Assembly (NCBI GenBank): GCA_011947345.1
Contig: JAAVTG010000408.1
Span: 1-64,000 of the forward strand
Origin: Phytophthora quininea
Lineage: Eukaryota > Oomycota > Peronosporomycetes > Peronosporales > Peronosporaceae
Reading direction: 5' to 3'
DNA: 64,000 nt
Every line of letters starts with the position of its first letter. Position 1 is the stretch's first letter. Below are positions 1 through 11,088 of the stretch, one piece after another. Below the pieces are notes generated by a model. The model ran no database searches. It had not been told where the DNA came from and worked only from the letters and a program-made list of their open reading frames with translations. Position numbers and translations under genes: made by a program.

Positions 1-3000
1 AAGGTTATCCCTTCGAGGTGACGAGAGGCTTGGACGCACATTGCCCTGAGACTGTTGTGGGTTCCACCCCACACTCTCCAGTACGCGGTAAATCTGCCGA
101 GTCACATCTACGTTCGAGACATCTTGCACCTTTGGACGCGCATCGGACCGGGGAAGATCGACCCTTGGGCGCACATCCTGTCTTCTGCTTTCAGGGCGCC
201 GGGTGATCATGGCCTGCGGCGGCGGGCGATCTTCGTCTTCCTCGTCGTCGTCATAGTCTCCATCGAAATGGACATGCTTCTCCTCGTCGAGGTCGGGATC
301 CTCATCTATCTCTTGGGTGACAAACGCATGTCTGCGTCCAGGCCTGAACTTGTCTCGGGGAAGGTTGTCCGCACGTGCATCACGAGCCTTGGGGGCAGGC
401 GACGAGTCAGACCCGTCCTCTGACCACACTTCTTCGTGCCTCCTGAGTGCCTGCTCCAAATCTTCAACGCTCTTGTACCTTCCACCCTGCAGGGCTGTCT
501 TAACTTGAGGTCGCGTAGCTTCTTAATGAAACGACGAATGTGCCTCTCGCGCTTGGAAGCTTTCTTCCGGAACTCGATCCCAGCCTTGATCGCGACCGCA
601 TTCAAGCGGTACAGGAATTCGCGGGCGGTCTCCCTGATCGCATCTTCATGGTGTAGTACCGTTCATAATACGAGCCTCCTTGCCCGCAGTAGAGCCTTTT
701 GAAACGCTTGGACAGTCTCTTCCAGTTTGAGCGCCAGCTTCGCGGCAGCTGGGTCAACCAGTTTCGCAGAGCTGCGGGCAACCTTGCTCGGAGCTGGCGA
801 ATCTTCATCGAGTCAGACCATGAAACTTGGACGCACATGTCCTTAAACCGTTCCCACCAGCCCACGCGGTCTTCCAGACGCGCGCTGTTGTCAAACTGGG
901 GAGTGCATCGAAGGCTATATACGGACGATACGTCCACACCGTGGACCCATCTGCGTTCGTGGTTGTCGAAGTCAGGTTCGCCCGCAGGTCATCACCCGAG
1001 CTGCTGCTTGAGCCACTAGATCCTGCACCACCATCACCGTCACTGGAGCTTGGACTCGAATCCGGGTCGGAGCTCGACTCCGGACGAGGGATCTGGGTTA
1101 CGCTTCGACTTCTTGGGCGCCTTCTTCTTAGCCTTTTTGTCGGGCACCTTGTTCCCATTTCCCTCCTGGAAGGTAGCCTTCACTATGGATGCCTGCGCTG
1201 TCTTGGACGCAGTCTCTGCCTTGTCCGCCAGACCGACCTTGGGCGCATGTTCGCTTCTGCTCGTGCCTCCCGATGCGGGCGTTCTGGCGGAGGCAACTTG
1301 CGTCGCAGTCTGTGCAGCCGTCGCTTCTCGGAATTTCGAGGTGTGATCCACACCATATTTCTGAGTTGCAAGTTGAGGTGGTCTCATACTCAGGCTTGAT
1401 CGGGGTTGTCAAATGAGAGCGAGGGTCGCTTGCGATCCTTGAACTTGGGACAATGTCGCCCGAAGGTCACGCAACTGACTGGCCTGGAATCGCTGCCGGT
1501 TCTCGGCCGCCACTCTCTTGCTCCCGCTCCTCCTGACTGCTCACGACCGCCTGCTGCAAGGCTGCCACCTGCGCACTCAACCCGGCGCTCGTCTCCTCGA
1601 TCCATCGCGCACGCTCCGCTTCTGCCTGGGCCTCGCGCTGCTTCAGGAATTCCTGAAGGTGGGCGTCTGCCTGGGCCGTATGCGCCATTAAGCGCTCGGC
1701 GTAAGTTGCTTCAAGCGTTTGCGTTCCCTTCGCAAGACCTCCTGGATGTCGGGAGTATCATGAGCGTTCAAGCCCGAAGACGTCTCCAGCGGAATACGCC
1801 CACGGTGCACCTGGGAGGTAACTGGGCGCAATATCGATTCCTGGACAGCGCGCATCTCCGCGAGGGACTCCTGGATTTCCTGGTGCAACTCACGTTGGAC
1901 ACGCTGGTCTTCAGCTCGATGCTTCTTGGACTCTCGACGCATCCTGGCCATTTCGTCTTGCTCCTGGCGCAAAATGTTGACTGCCACTTGCGACGTTCGG
2001 GAAGTTCGAGACGAAACTGACACCGCTGAGCGGAAACTGCGTTCAGAGTTATGCGCAGGGGGTCCGCGTCCAAGACTGCCTTCGCCCCTTGGCTGGTCAG
2101 CACTTTCTCCGAGATCATCGTCCGGATCACTCGGCTCTGAGTCCGGGTCATCGCCATCACCACCTGCGGCCAAGGTTCGACTTGACTCAGAGGGTGCGAG
2201 CAATGCTCCGGCTGATGCCCGACTGCGGCCAGCGTGATTCGGAGGATATACTGTGCGGGTAATGGTACCAAAACCTCCACCGTCGAAACCTCCTCCAGCT
2301 GAACGAGCAGTGAACACTCGGGCCACTGGTCCGGCATATGGCATGTGCGCCGAGGCACCATGTCCCGTCGACATCATCGAAGACGACGAAGAGCTGTCCC
2401 GCGATGTCTGCGTGGTAGGCCACGACACATCTGACGACCCCACTTGTCCAATGGAGGTAGGGACCGGGGCTGGTCCCATGGGCGCGTCTGCGCCAAGGCT
2501 CCCTCGCCGTCTCGGATGACAAGACGCCCAATGCCAGCCGTCAAGCTTGACGTAGTCTCCGACGGCAATCTCGAAGGCAACGAGCTCAGAGATGGGGTCG
2601 ACGCTAGTGGCGGGGTGACACTTGGACGCGGATGACCAAGTTGGTGACGCTTGGGCGCAGGTTCGCCTGCTGATGACACACTCGGGGCCACCTGCATCGA
2701 CAGTCCCGAGGTAGACAGCTTCCAGGCAAACTCATACCCAAATGCATCGACATCCTCCTGGTCGACTTCCATGTCAACACTGGTGTCTTGATCATTGGAC
2801 GCAGATTGGGTTGGAGCCTCAGATGCCAAAGTGCGTTCAACCCCCACGGACTGAGCAGGTAGGGCGCGAACCTCGTGACAATTAACCCCAGCGGTCAGCT
2901 GCCGCCATTCGAGCAGTTCTGCGGCCAAGGCACGTTGCAGATCTCTGGCCACTCCGCGCGTGATGTCCAGGGGAACCCTCGACGCACGAGCCAAATACCA

Positions 3001-4013
3001 TTCCGGGACTAGGTTGTCGAACCTAAACCCACCGTCGTACAACAGAGTCTGGATGAGAGCTGTGCACTCGCGTCCGCTAAACCATTCGACTGGTGTCTGC
3101 ACTCCAGTCAGGTCCTGCGCTGCGCCGAAGGACCATCTCTCAGGCGGAGATTTCCAAGCCAGAGTGCGCCTTGGCCCCCGTTTGCAACACGATTCCAATG
3201 TACGTCCATGTCCAAGACGCGTGTCGCCGATACTCCATAGCGTTGGGCGCAGATGACCACTGGTACACAAGGTTCGGCGGAACCACAGGTCCAGCATTCG
3301 TTCTCTCCCAGCGACGCACTTGGTCGGCGACATAGGCCCTTGCACGTACTTCCTCAGGGGATGGCCCTTGGGCGCGGATGGCGTTTTCTGGACTTGGGTG
3401 AACCTTGTCTTCACCATCCGCGCACGTCGCAGGGACCAGAGCCTGAGGCTGCAATGAAGCTTCACGGGTATCTCGAGCAGGGCCATCAGGCTTGGACGCA
3501 GGGTCTGGCCCAGATGCAGGCTTGGGCGCAGATTCATCCCCAAGCATTTCTGGGGTAGCCTCTTTCGACTCTTCCACCACCACTGTGAGAGTGCGTTCAA
3601 GCACCACACCACTCTCACCTCCCGGTGACGCAGAGTCGGGGACTCCAGCTTTCTCCGGGGACACAACCAAATCGGCGCCTTCCTGTGACGCCTGAGCATT
3701 CCCTGGACGCACTTCATCCAGAGTTTGCGAGCCTTGGGCGCACATTGCATCCGAGGTTGGACGCAGATCGCCTTTACCCGTCGCCTCAACTGCCACAGAG
3801 GCAGTGTCGTGGGTTTCGGGTTCAACGATCAGCGAACCACCCTTGGACGCAGATGTGTCCTGGGACTTCCGCTTCCGAGCATCCTTCAACACTTTATCCA
3901 GATCATCATGTTGCTCGGGCGGCATGCCCTTCACGCGGCGTGACTGACGCGAAGCCTCTTGCCCAGCGTCACCACGACCCGCCTTCTTTGCGCTTCCTCG
4001 TCCCCCAACCATA
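1..4013 (-). pseudogene. gypsy gag polyprotein, frameshifted and 3'-truncated by the window edge
   Basis: Structural (gag) protein that would package retroelement RNA. The likely start is the ATG at 4013 (MVGGRGSAKK). From there the reading passes through an acidic, low-complexity N-terminal half (4013-3140), a block around 3190-2900 with YDGGFRFDNLVPEWY, and a charged coiled-coil stretch with QEQDEMARMRRESKKHR near 1900. It then reaches a capsid/Retrotrans_gag-like block from 940 to 430: WWERFKDMC, ALRNWLTQLPRSWRS, ERYYTMKMRSG, and KRERHIRRFIKKLRDLK near 540. An acidic segment (DEEKHVHFDGDYDDDEEDED) follows near 300. At least six frame changes are needed to follow it, so it is not functional as read. 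The family call is secure; exact coordinates are not. Confidence 0.7.
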
Positions 4014-5160
4014 GCAGTAGTCGAGCGTAGACGAGTCCTTGAATGCAAATCTCCAATAATATACCACTTGAACCTTGGATGCCGGTGAAATCGTAGGCAA
4101 CCAGATCCGGGCACGCGCACCAGCTGTGGCGAAGGCCGATGAAACTTTTCGCCCAGGAGGTGTTTGTATAGCGGCACCGCGGACGGTGAAGCTCGTAGCC
4201 CAGGAGAACCTTGAACGAACTCGAGAAGGAAGGTTGGGCGCAGATCAGTAGTCGCCAATCTGCGTCCAAGGGTCCTTTGGCGTGTGACCTTGTGGCAATC
4301 CCTGTGGGTTCGATCGCTAGATCTGGCGGACCGGATTTACCACCAGGCAGCCTTGGTTCAGTGGTCGGACTTGGAGAACTTGGTTGGGGACTCGACCACC
4401 CTTGGACGCACTTCTGCGGCGAAGGTGACGAGGTGGGCCTTGACTGAGGAGAAACTCCTCCACGTAGAACCAACAATACAAAAGAGTCCGATGTGCAAAC
4501 GCACAAATATGCAGCCGTCTCTTATTCTTTGAGACCCTTGGACGGGGGTCTATAGCCGAGTAGATTCAGGAATATGCGTCCAAGACACTCGGGTCACCTT
4601 GGACACTCCTTGACGAACGCGCACCACCCTCTCGCGAGGGAATACACTTGGCCCACTGGCCTTCACACTTGTAACCTTCCGGAGCCCGAGAGTACTCTGG
4701 CCAACCTAGGCCCTCTCTTGATCCTTGAACGCAGTTCCGATTCCGGTTTGCCTTTGTACGCTAACTGCTAGCGCGCACTTGGGAGGGTGAATATGAAATG
4801 GGTGATCGCCCACGGAGAAGACGGCCCAACTGGGATATGGAATGGGGAACCCTCGGCGCGAGCCTAAGATCCCCTACCCAACTTGACTTGACTTTGACGG
4901 GTGGGGAGCTCCGGCGACGCTGGGGCCGTCTTGTCCTTCAAGCCTGCACGCAGTCTATCAGGAAACCTGCTTCGAAGACCACTTCGGGGTTTCAAGGCAA
5001 ATCGAACTCTCTGTTTGTTTTTATCTAAGTCTTCTCTGGCGTCCTACGTGTCCAGGATTCTGGGTACAAATCAGTCTTATACAGACATCTTGATCTTAGT
5101 ATAGTGGTGAATCTGTCGACTCGACACTCCCACTGGATTCTTGCCCGAAGGTCAACTTGG
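1..5160 (-). mobile_element. Ty3/gypsy-type LTR retrotransposon remnant (gag end)
   Basis: A retroelement on the minus strand, cut by the window start so that any pol region lies to the left. It is recognised from a gag region (about 4013 down to 1) with the capsid-like block typical of oomycete gypsy elements. The stretch from about 4.45 to 5.16 kb is non-coding and sits where the 5' LTR and leader should be, but I could not delimit LTR ends, a primer binding site or target duplications, so the right border is approximate. The element is decayed by many frameshifts and is saturated with the TTGG(A/G)CGCA motif listed separately. Confidence 0.7.
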
Positions 5161-5456
5161 CGCAATCATTCCACACAAACTGGCTTCTTAGGAACAAATG
5201 TGCGTCCAAGGCTCAGGTCAATTGAGGCTTGGACGCGGGTTGGGCTTGGACGCACGTGCACTCCATAGTAATCGACACACATAATGAACTCCATATAACT
5301 GCATGTGCGGCCAATGGTCAATTCTATACCTGGACGAATATGCGTCCAAGGGTCATCATGGACCTTGGGCGCACTTGGTGTACAGTAGACTTGGAATTCG
5401 TATGTCGACGTATGGAGCGCAATGTGCGTCCAAGAGTCATCGTCACATTGGACGCA
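30..5456. repeat. dispersed short motif TTGG(A/G)CGC(A/G), about 27 copies in both orientations
   Basis: By eye I count about 27 exact matches to TTGG[AG]CGC[AG] on either strand, for example at 30, 132, 165, 827, 1203, 1239, 2622, 2651, 2795, 3243, 3368, 3492, 3522, 3734, 3757, 3843, 4234, 4261(r), 4402, 4575(r), 5201(r), 5229, 5246, 5341(r), 5365, 5425(r) and 5448 (r = reverse orientation). Near matches add several more. The wider consensus is roughly CCTTGGRCGCASAT. Chance expectation in 5.5 kb is well below one. Only two other exact copies were noticed in the remaining 58 kb (25720 and 34658). Function unknown. Confidence 0.85.
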
Positions 5457-5520
5457 CTCGTGTCGGCATAGTCTTGGAACTTGTATGTGAACATCTTGGA
5501 GACACAATGTGCGGGCAAGG
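5246..5520. repeat. diverged tandem repeat, period about 85 bp
   Basis: Three diverged units follow one another. Each begins with TTGG[AG]CGCAC, runs through an AT-richer stretch containing CTTGGAA(T/C)T(C/T)GTATGT in units two and three, and ends with AATGTGCG..CAAG. The ends of the units begin at 5341, 5425 and 5510, giving spacings of 84 and 85. At each junction a reverse and a forward copy of the motif face each other across about 13 to 20 bases, making potential hairpins. No gene is evident. Confidence 0.6.
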
Positions 5521-6087
5521 GTGGCCTGGTGTTCACTGCGGGTGCGGCGGAGTCTTTTATCGCAGCAGTTAATTCTGCGACCAAGGCAGGGACAGGTCGC
5601 ACACACGGATACGTTCCGTGCGGCGATTTGACCTCTTCGATGAGGCGACCTGTCTTCACTGTGAGGGTGGCCAGGACTGAGTGCAAATCCGTGTCCAAGG
5701 GTATATTCGTATCACCCTTGCGCGCACTTCCCAGCCTATAGACATCTCCTTGGTAGACCTCCCGCGTCCAGCGCAGCTGCGCCGAAGCCTACTCCCACTT
5801 GTACGCACTTGTAACTGCTCGTTCAAATATTCAAACTATCCAATCACGTGCCGTCATTACGCGCCCAACGCATCCCATAGAAAAATATCCAGTTTCACAT
5901 CGTGTCACATATGTTGTTTTCCTTGTTCACAAATGGCTAGAATGCAAGTTTTACTAGGACTTACCGTTCCCTTAGCGCAGGGGTAAGGCGGTACTGCCAC
6001 AGGTGCTTTCACTTTCTTCCTATTTCATAAGTTACGTCATTCTATTGATTTATTGACTATGAATGCCGTATCTGACCAGATTCGAAA
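5521..6087. other. no gene recognised
   Basis: AT-rich, non-coding in appearance. Only degraded traces of the TTGGRCGCA motif (for example near 5710) and a weak tRNA-like A box near 5973 were seen. The 5' end of the neighbouring PiggyBac-like element could not be located here. Confidence 0.5.
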
Positions 6088-7553
6088 TGTATACGGGTAA
6101 GCGCAATGCAGAGGATGGCTAGGACGACGCTTTGACCACAAGAAGGGTGCTGCAGCTGTGCTTCGAAACTTGAAGGTCGTGCTAGACACCAATGCTCGCC
6201 GCATGTGGCACATGGTTGTTATAGACCACTTCTACTCGTCCGTCCTTTTCGCGATCGGGATCCTCAACATGAATGTCTACGTAATTGGTACTGTGATGAC
6301 CAATCGGCTGGGTCTCGATGAGCATGTGAAGGAGAAGCGACAATTGTGCCCAGTGTCCATTCCTCATACCACTTTCACTTTCTCTTGCTATACCAAGTAT
6401 GATAGCATTTCACTGGTGGGATCGTAAACCACTGCACTAGTGCGGTGATGACCGAGTCGACTGTTGAGAGGAAGGTCAAACAAGTTGGCCAAATTACGGT
6501 GCTGTCCCCAGCCGCTGGATATGACTACCAACGTTCGATGGGCGGAGTTGACGTTCATGATCAACTCCGTCTCCAAACGTACTCGCTTCAGATGTCCACC
6601 AGGTTAAATAATACTACAAAAGCCTGTTCCTAGGCTTTGTTGTCATAGCACTTGTGAATGCCTTCATTTCGCACAAGGAGGCGGCAAAACTAGCTGGGAA
6701 AGATGCAATGAGGCGCGGGGAATGGTTCGGCGTTTTTCAGAACCAGCTACTCCAGCTCAAGATTGACGATTTCGCCGGCGTTGTCGCGACCCCGCTCTCA
6801 ACAAACAGCCAGAAGCAAAAGGGCACACCTGTTCGTCTCATCACGTGCTCAAGCAGTCGGAGGACTGGGTTGCTGTTAGCAACGTCTAAAAGCGTCGTCA
6901 ATTCTCGTGCAAAGTTTGTGCCCTCCTTTGAACGGACCGCAAGAAGAAGTCTTTTGCAACGATCTTCTTTTGTGAGCGTTGCCCAATCGATGACACGAAG
7001 TGCTGGCTCTGCAACAAAATCCGCCATGAGTACACGGGGTTGCTAAAACGTGCTTTGGGATATGGCACGATGACTTTAACGCTGGCTAAGCGATTCCAGC
7101 CACCTTAGGGAAGCGTGTTGTGTTGAGGCGCGCTGGTCAAGAAGTAGGCGAACGGAAGAAGACTCGTCGAGAACTGGAGCGTGAACGCGACGGTCACGAT
7201 GGCGATGACGAGTGGTAACAGTAGCGTAGCGTAGACGATTGATGGGTGCTTCGTTTCTTCATGTTCGCTTGAATCAACGTACTTTTTACCCTTTTTGTTG
7301 GCAATGACAGGCTCGTTTCGTACTTTTTTTCTGGCTCTTTGTGCGATAGTAGCAAGTTACGACGTTCCTTGCAGCACGACGAGAGGAAAGTCGTAGAACT
7401 TACGACATTGATTCATGAACCTCTTGACATTTTATCAGCCCTTCCTTACGCAGTTTCTTCCTCCATACATTTTCGTAGACGCACAGCCTCACCGTATCAT
7501 ACGACATTTACTAAGCGGTTTCGGGGACATTTTTCTGGGAACCAAAGGGTTAA
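6088..7553 (+). mobile_element. PiggyBac-like DNA transposon, decayed transposase
   Basis: Transposase of the DDE_Tnp_1_7 (PiggyBac) family, broken into at least four frames. In order: GAAAVLRNLKVVLDTN and the block MVVIDHFYSSV..GTVMTNRLG (6130-6330); the hallmark MGGVDVHDQLRLQTYS near 6540; then NAFISHKEAAKLAGKDAM and RRGEWFGVFQNQLLQLK near 6660-6760. A C-terminal cysteine-rich block CERCPIDDTKCWLCNKI follows near 6980 in a shifted frame. The right end may be at 7549, where AAAGGG is followed by TTAA (7550-7553), the PiggyBac target; a matching left inverted repeat was not found. The transposase is non-functional as read. Confidence 0.7.
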
Positions 7554-8067
7554 CAGGACTCAGGATTCCGTCACAAATAAACTTATCCTGAAATGGAAAG
7601 TAGCCGTAAGTGTTTGAAAAGAAGCCAAAAATAGCAAGTAAATAAATATTTCTTTTCTAAAATAATTGTTTTATCGAGAAAATCATTTTACTGATCAATT
7701 GTAAATGCAAGTGAAATAAACAGGCTTTGGTGCTCATGGCTCGATGCGCTCTAGTTCTCCACCTGCACGCTGATGACGCTGCGCCGGACGTCCTGGTCGT
7801 CGCGGATCCTCTTTGCGCTCGTTTTGGGCTGCTCCACTTGCTGCTTGGGGACCAGAGTGGTGAAGACTCGAGTGTGGAGACGAGTTCCGCATCATTGATT
7901 AAGTCGCCAAGGCTGCAATAGAGGTGCTTGTGTCGTTGCAGATGCCGACTTCGTGGACCAAGCACGGCATCGAGTGGAGCTGTCCAGAGCGACACTACCT
8001 CGCACAGTCTAACGTTCAATGGGCTCCGTCCACGATAATTTGCCTTTGCTGCCACCGTTATTTGCTC

Positions 8068-9034
8068 CTACAACTTCGCCGACTCGCGGAACGAGTCCAG
8101 ACTGGCCAGGTTGACCAGGATCCTCTCGGCGACCAGCGCTGGCTTCTCCATGACCATGGCGTGGGACGTGTCTGGGATCTCCTCTTCCAGCGTGTAGATG
8201 CTCGGGTGCTTGGCACTGATCTCGGCAAACAGCGGCGGCCGGAACATTTTGGTTCTGCCGCCGTAGTGGAAGCGGACGCTGCACTGAGGCCTCCCCAGCT
8301 GCTGGTCGTTGAAGTGCAGCAGCTTGTGGCAGTACTGCGACGCCTCGATCAGCGGGTTGCAGGCCAGGACGGTCCTGCCCGACGACTCCTCCACGAGGGC
8401 TCCTTCCATGTAGGCGTCCAGGGCCTCCCGGTCCCACGCCGCAAAGTTCCTGAAGTTGCGGAGATGCTCTTCCGCTGCTGCTCTCGAGGGCCTGGAAATT
8501 GCCGCAACAACTGGTTCAATACAAGGGCCCACTGTAGCGGCTGGTTTCATCTGCTGCGACTTACCAGGACGACTCCCGCTTGAGCGTGATCGACACGAGG
8601 AAGGTGGTGACTTCAGCGGAGTTTTGGGGCCCGTACACGGGTTCGAACAGGATGAGCCCGTCGAACGTGCCGGGGTGGTTGACTTCCGTGTTCCACATCG
8701 CCGAGGCGCCCATGGAGTGGCCGACGCCGATCAACGCCGTGTCGCTGCTCTTGAGCGCGCGAGCTTCTTGCAGCACTTGCGTAGACGTCCAGGCCGTCAA
8801 GTCAGCCGCTGGATGATGCACTCGTGGAGCGGCTGGGTTGCTCAGATCCACTTGGGGCTGCACCGATTCGTCGCGGTTGCTGCCATGATACTTGAAGTCG
8901 AAGCTCACGAACTTGGTGCTGACTGAGGAACCTTGCAACAGCGGAGACTCTCGTAGTCGCTTCACGATCGGTGTCCAGGATTCCTTGCAGAACCCTCCGC
9001 CATGTGCGAACAGGAGCGTGGCCGTCTTGGACAT
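8068..9034 (-). CDS. alpha/beta hydrolase with C-terminal AKL (putative peroxisomal), left copy
   Basis: Alpha/beta-hydrolase-fold serine hydrolase of about 297 residues in two exons (9034-8565 and 8491-8068). The 73-bp intron (GTAAGT..CAG) splits a Trp codon. The start MSKTATLLFAHGGGF is preferred over an upstream in-frame candidate because it aligns with the paralogue start MAKTAILLFAHGAGF. The nucleophile elbow is GVGHSMGAS (Ser about residue 113) and the late histidine lies in DTSHAMVMEK. The protein ends SAKL: AKL fits the PTS1 peroxisomal signal, as in yeast Lpx1-like hydrolases (inference). It is essentially identical to the copy at 18632-19598. Substrate unknown. Confidence 0.8.
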
Positions 9035-9204
9035 CGTTGGAATTGAAGCGGTCTGTCGCTTCCAGCGGCGAAGCGCTTTGTGACTGCAGTGCACTGCACC
9101 AAGTCAAGTGATCTCACGGCAGGTTCAAGGCGCTGTGGATGTTTACAAAGCAAAGGCAGCAATCAAGATACCGATTGTTACTCTGCTTTGAAGAGGACGG
9201 GCAT

Positions 9205-9665
9205 CTACAACCGAGCTACAAGTTGGTCGCGAAACAGATCGAGCTGTTCCAAACTGTCCAGGATGCGTTGCGCGACCACGGAAGGGTGTTCCACCACCAT
9301 GACGTGCGAGCCGCGAGGAATGGGCTCCCCACCGAGTACGTGTGGGGCCACTTGTCGTGCATCTCGTCGAAAATCGGCGACAGGAACATTTTCGAGCGAG
9401 CCCCACTGTGGATGAACACCTTACTCTTGCAGCCGGCGAGCTCCTCGTCGGTGCAAAACATGAGCTTGTGGCAGTACAAGGACGCCTCCATGGCCGGACT
9501 GCACGCCAGCACCGTCTTGCCCGTGGCCTTGTCGTCGACTAACCCGCCTTTGATATAAGCGTCCAGGGACTCAATCTGGGATCTCGCGTTGGAGGCTTTG
9601 GACGTGGTGCAGCACCCCCGCCAACATCCACGTGGTTAAATCGCCTGCTGCATGGTGACACGACT
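9205..9665 (-). pseudogene. truncated copy of the first alpha/beta hydrolase (left arm)
   Basis: Corresponds to the gene at 17488-18461 but lacks its 5' end and an internal block of about 310 bp that contains the nucleophile elbow. Sequence equivalent to AGDLTTW..VQSLQRE runs directly into DAYIKGGLVD. Downstream of the join it matches the right arm almost perfectly and shares the same one-base break (cccc at 9327-9330) that puts the catalytic-His segment out of frame. Upstream of the join it is roughly 10% diverged. It cannot encode a working hydrolase. Confidence 0.8.
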
Positions 9666-9759
9666 GTGGTGTGAGTTGTGCACGCGGAATTTAATACTAA
9701 CAACCTTTTTGAACGACGAATTCTAGAGTGGAGCTTTATAAACCACAAGCTATTGGCGA

Positions 9760-11088
9760 TTAGTGTCCTGGCACTCTCCAGATGCCAGTCTTGCCGAGAC
9801 GCTGCTGGATGCACTTCTTCATGGTGTCTCCGAATGAGACGGTGCTCTCCTCGATCTCTTGCAGGGCGTCAGACGACAAATTCAAGTCGCTGTGGTGGAT
9901 CTTAGTGCTAGTCCAACGCGACCCCATCACCACCCGCTGCTTGTCGTCCGAGTTCTTGTCGGTGCTGTCGACGTAGGAGCGGATCATGAAGACGGTGGTG
10001 GTGTCTCGACGCACTCGCTCCTGCGGTTGGTACGGGTAAAGTTCATCCGAGTCGACAAAGTCGGCGACGACGATGCCGTAGCTCTCTTCCTTGTCGTTCT
10101 GCGCCTCGACGAACTCAGCGAACATGACGGTGTTGGACTCGACCATCGTACCCTGCGAGGTCGACGTCACGAGGCGCATCTGAGAGATCTCTCGCTCGTC
10201 CACTTCGTTGTTTTCGCGGATGGTGAGGCTGCCGAACATCTCGGAGATGACGATCTCTGCGTTCTGAGCCACGTCGATGAAGGCATCGAAGACGTCTCGA
10301 GCGCTGGCCCCCATCACCGCTCGGTTTTCAAAGATAGTGAGGCAGAAGTCTTCGCCCGGAGCGCTGTTCTTCTCCTCTTGGTTGTAGGAACACTTGGGGT
10401 CCAGTCCTCGACTTCGAGCCATGATGAACTCCTTCGCTTCACGTAGTTTTCTTTCCTTGAGCGACACCAGCAATTTGTGGCGTTCTTGTCGGTCTTTGGC
10501 AGTCGGATGATGGTGTGCGCTGGTTGCAGCGCTTGCACGTTTTGTTGCTGTGCGTGGAGACAACACAAGAGTCAGCGGCCAAGAAGGCAACACGTTTGTA
10601 TCGACCGAAAGACATTTTGGTACCGTGTGTCTCGCGAGCATGGCTTGCAGGTCAGCAAGCCCGATGTGCTGCTTCTGGATGAACTCTTGCAGCACGGTGT
10701 TGGCGGCGGCGACGCGTGCGTTGGACTTGGCCGCTTCGCCGTCCTGTACCAGGACGCGGTACTTGAGATCGTCCAGCTGCTTCTGCATCGTCTCGACCTG
10801 CGACGTCAGCGCCACTTTCTCCTCCCGGCGCATGTCGTACGTGGTCTTACGCTTCTTGGGGTTCGCCTTCTTCTCGTCACCGGAACTTGACAGGTCGGGT
10901 TGGTCACGCTTGCTACCTGAGTGGGTCTCGTCCGGTGCTTGTTGAGAATGGCTCTGAGCCTGCAGCAATTCTTGGAACGTCTCCGTTGAGACCATCTCGG
11001 CGCTTTTGGTCAACTGCGCGACCAGCACGAGCGGGTCCAGCGCGTCAAAGGGTTCCTCCTCGTGCAACGTCGAAGCAAAGGTCTCCAT
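9760..11088 (-). CDS. M96 mating-specific family protein (bZIP-like plus START-like domain)
   Basis: Member of the oomycete M96 mating-specific family. Start ATG at 11088. Residues about 75-140 carry a basic stretch (NPKKRKTTYDMRREEK) followed by a leucine-spaced coiled coil, resembling bZIP. The C-terminal half has the conserved FDAFIDVAQNAEIVISEMFG, LTIRE, YGIVVADFVDSDELYPY and RVRRDTTTV blocks of a START-like domain. A 76-bp intron is likely at 10623-10548, at the phase-0 site shared with the genes at 11692 and 33023. After splicing, exon 2 begins QQNVQALQP and needs one extra base near 10497 to stay in frame, so either the consensus has an indel or the copy is inactive. Probably nuclear, role inferred only. 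Confidence 0.65.
   Translation of the reverse strand: METFASTLHEEEPFDALDPLVLVAQLTKSAEMVSTETFQELLQAQSHSQQAPDETHSGSKRDQPDLSSSGDEKKANPKKRKTTYDMRREEKVALTSQVETMQKQLDDLKYRVLVQDGEAAKSNARVAAANTVLQEFIQKQHIGLADLQAMLARHTVPKCLSVDTNVLPSWPLTLVLSPRTATKRASAATSAHHHPTAKDRQERHKLLVSLKERKLREAKEFIMARSRGLDPKCSYNQEEKNSAPGEDFCLTIFENRAVMGASARDVFDAFIDVAQNAEIVISEMFGSLTIRENNEVDEREISQMRLVTSTSQGTMVESNTVMFAEFVEAQNDKEESYGIVVADFVDSDELYPYQPQERVRRDTTTVFMIRSYVDSTDKNSDDKQRVVMGSRWTSTKIHHSDLNLSSDALQEIEESTVSFGDTMKKCIQQRLGKTGIWRVPGH

Larger units (their letters stand above)
7594..9665 (-). repeat. left arm of a large inverted duplication
   Basis: The reverse complement of this stretch matches 17696-20128. From about 7660 to 9570 the arms are almost identical at the base level, including introns and flanks. 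Outside that core (7594-7660 and 9570-9665) they are clearly diverged. The left arm lacks about 310 bp of the first hydrolase gene that is present in the right arm. The spacer between the arms is about 8 kb. Confidence 0.85.

Noticed and set aside
5201..5520. Possible CRISPR array, because of regularly spaced repeats.
   Set aside because: Repeats are about 10 bases, alternate in orientation and are separated by related rather than unique sequence, and the genome is eukaryotic.
5965..6010. tRNA-like stretch with TAGCGCAGGGGTAAGG resembling an A box.
   Set aside because: No anticodon arm, T arm or acceptor pairing could be built; it may be a degraded SINE head or chance.
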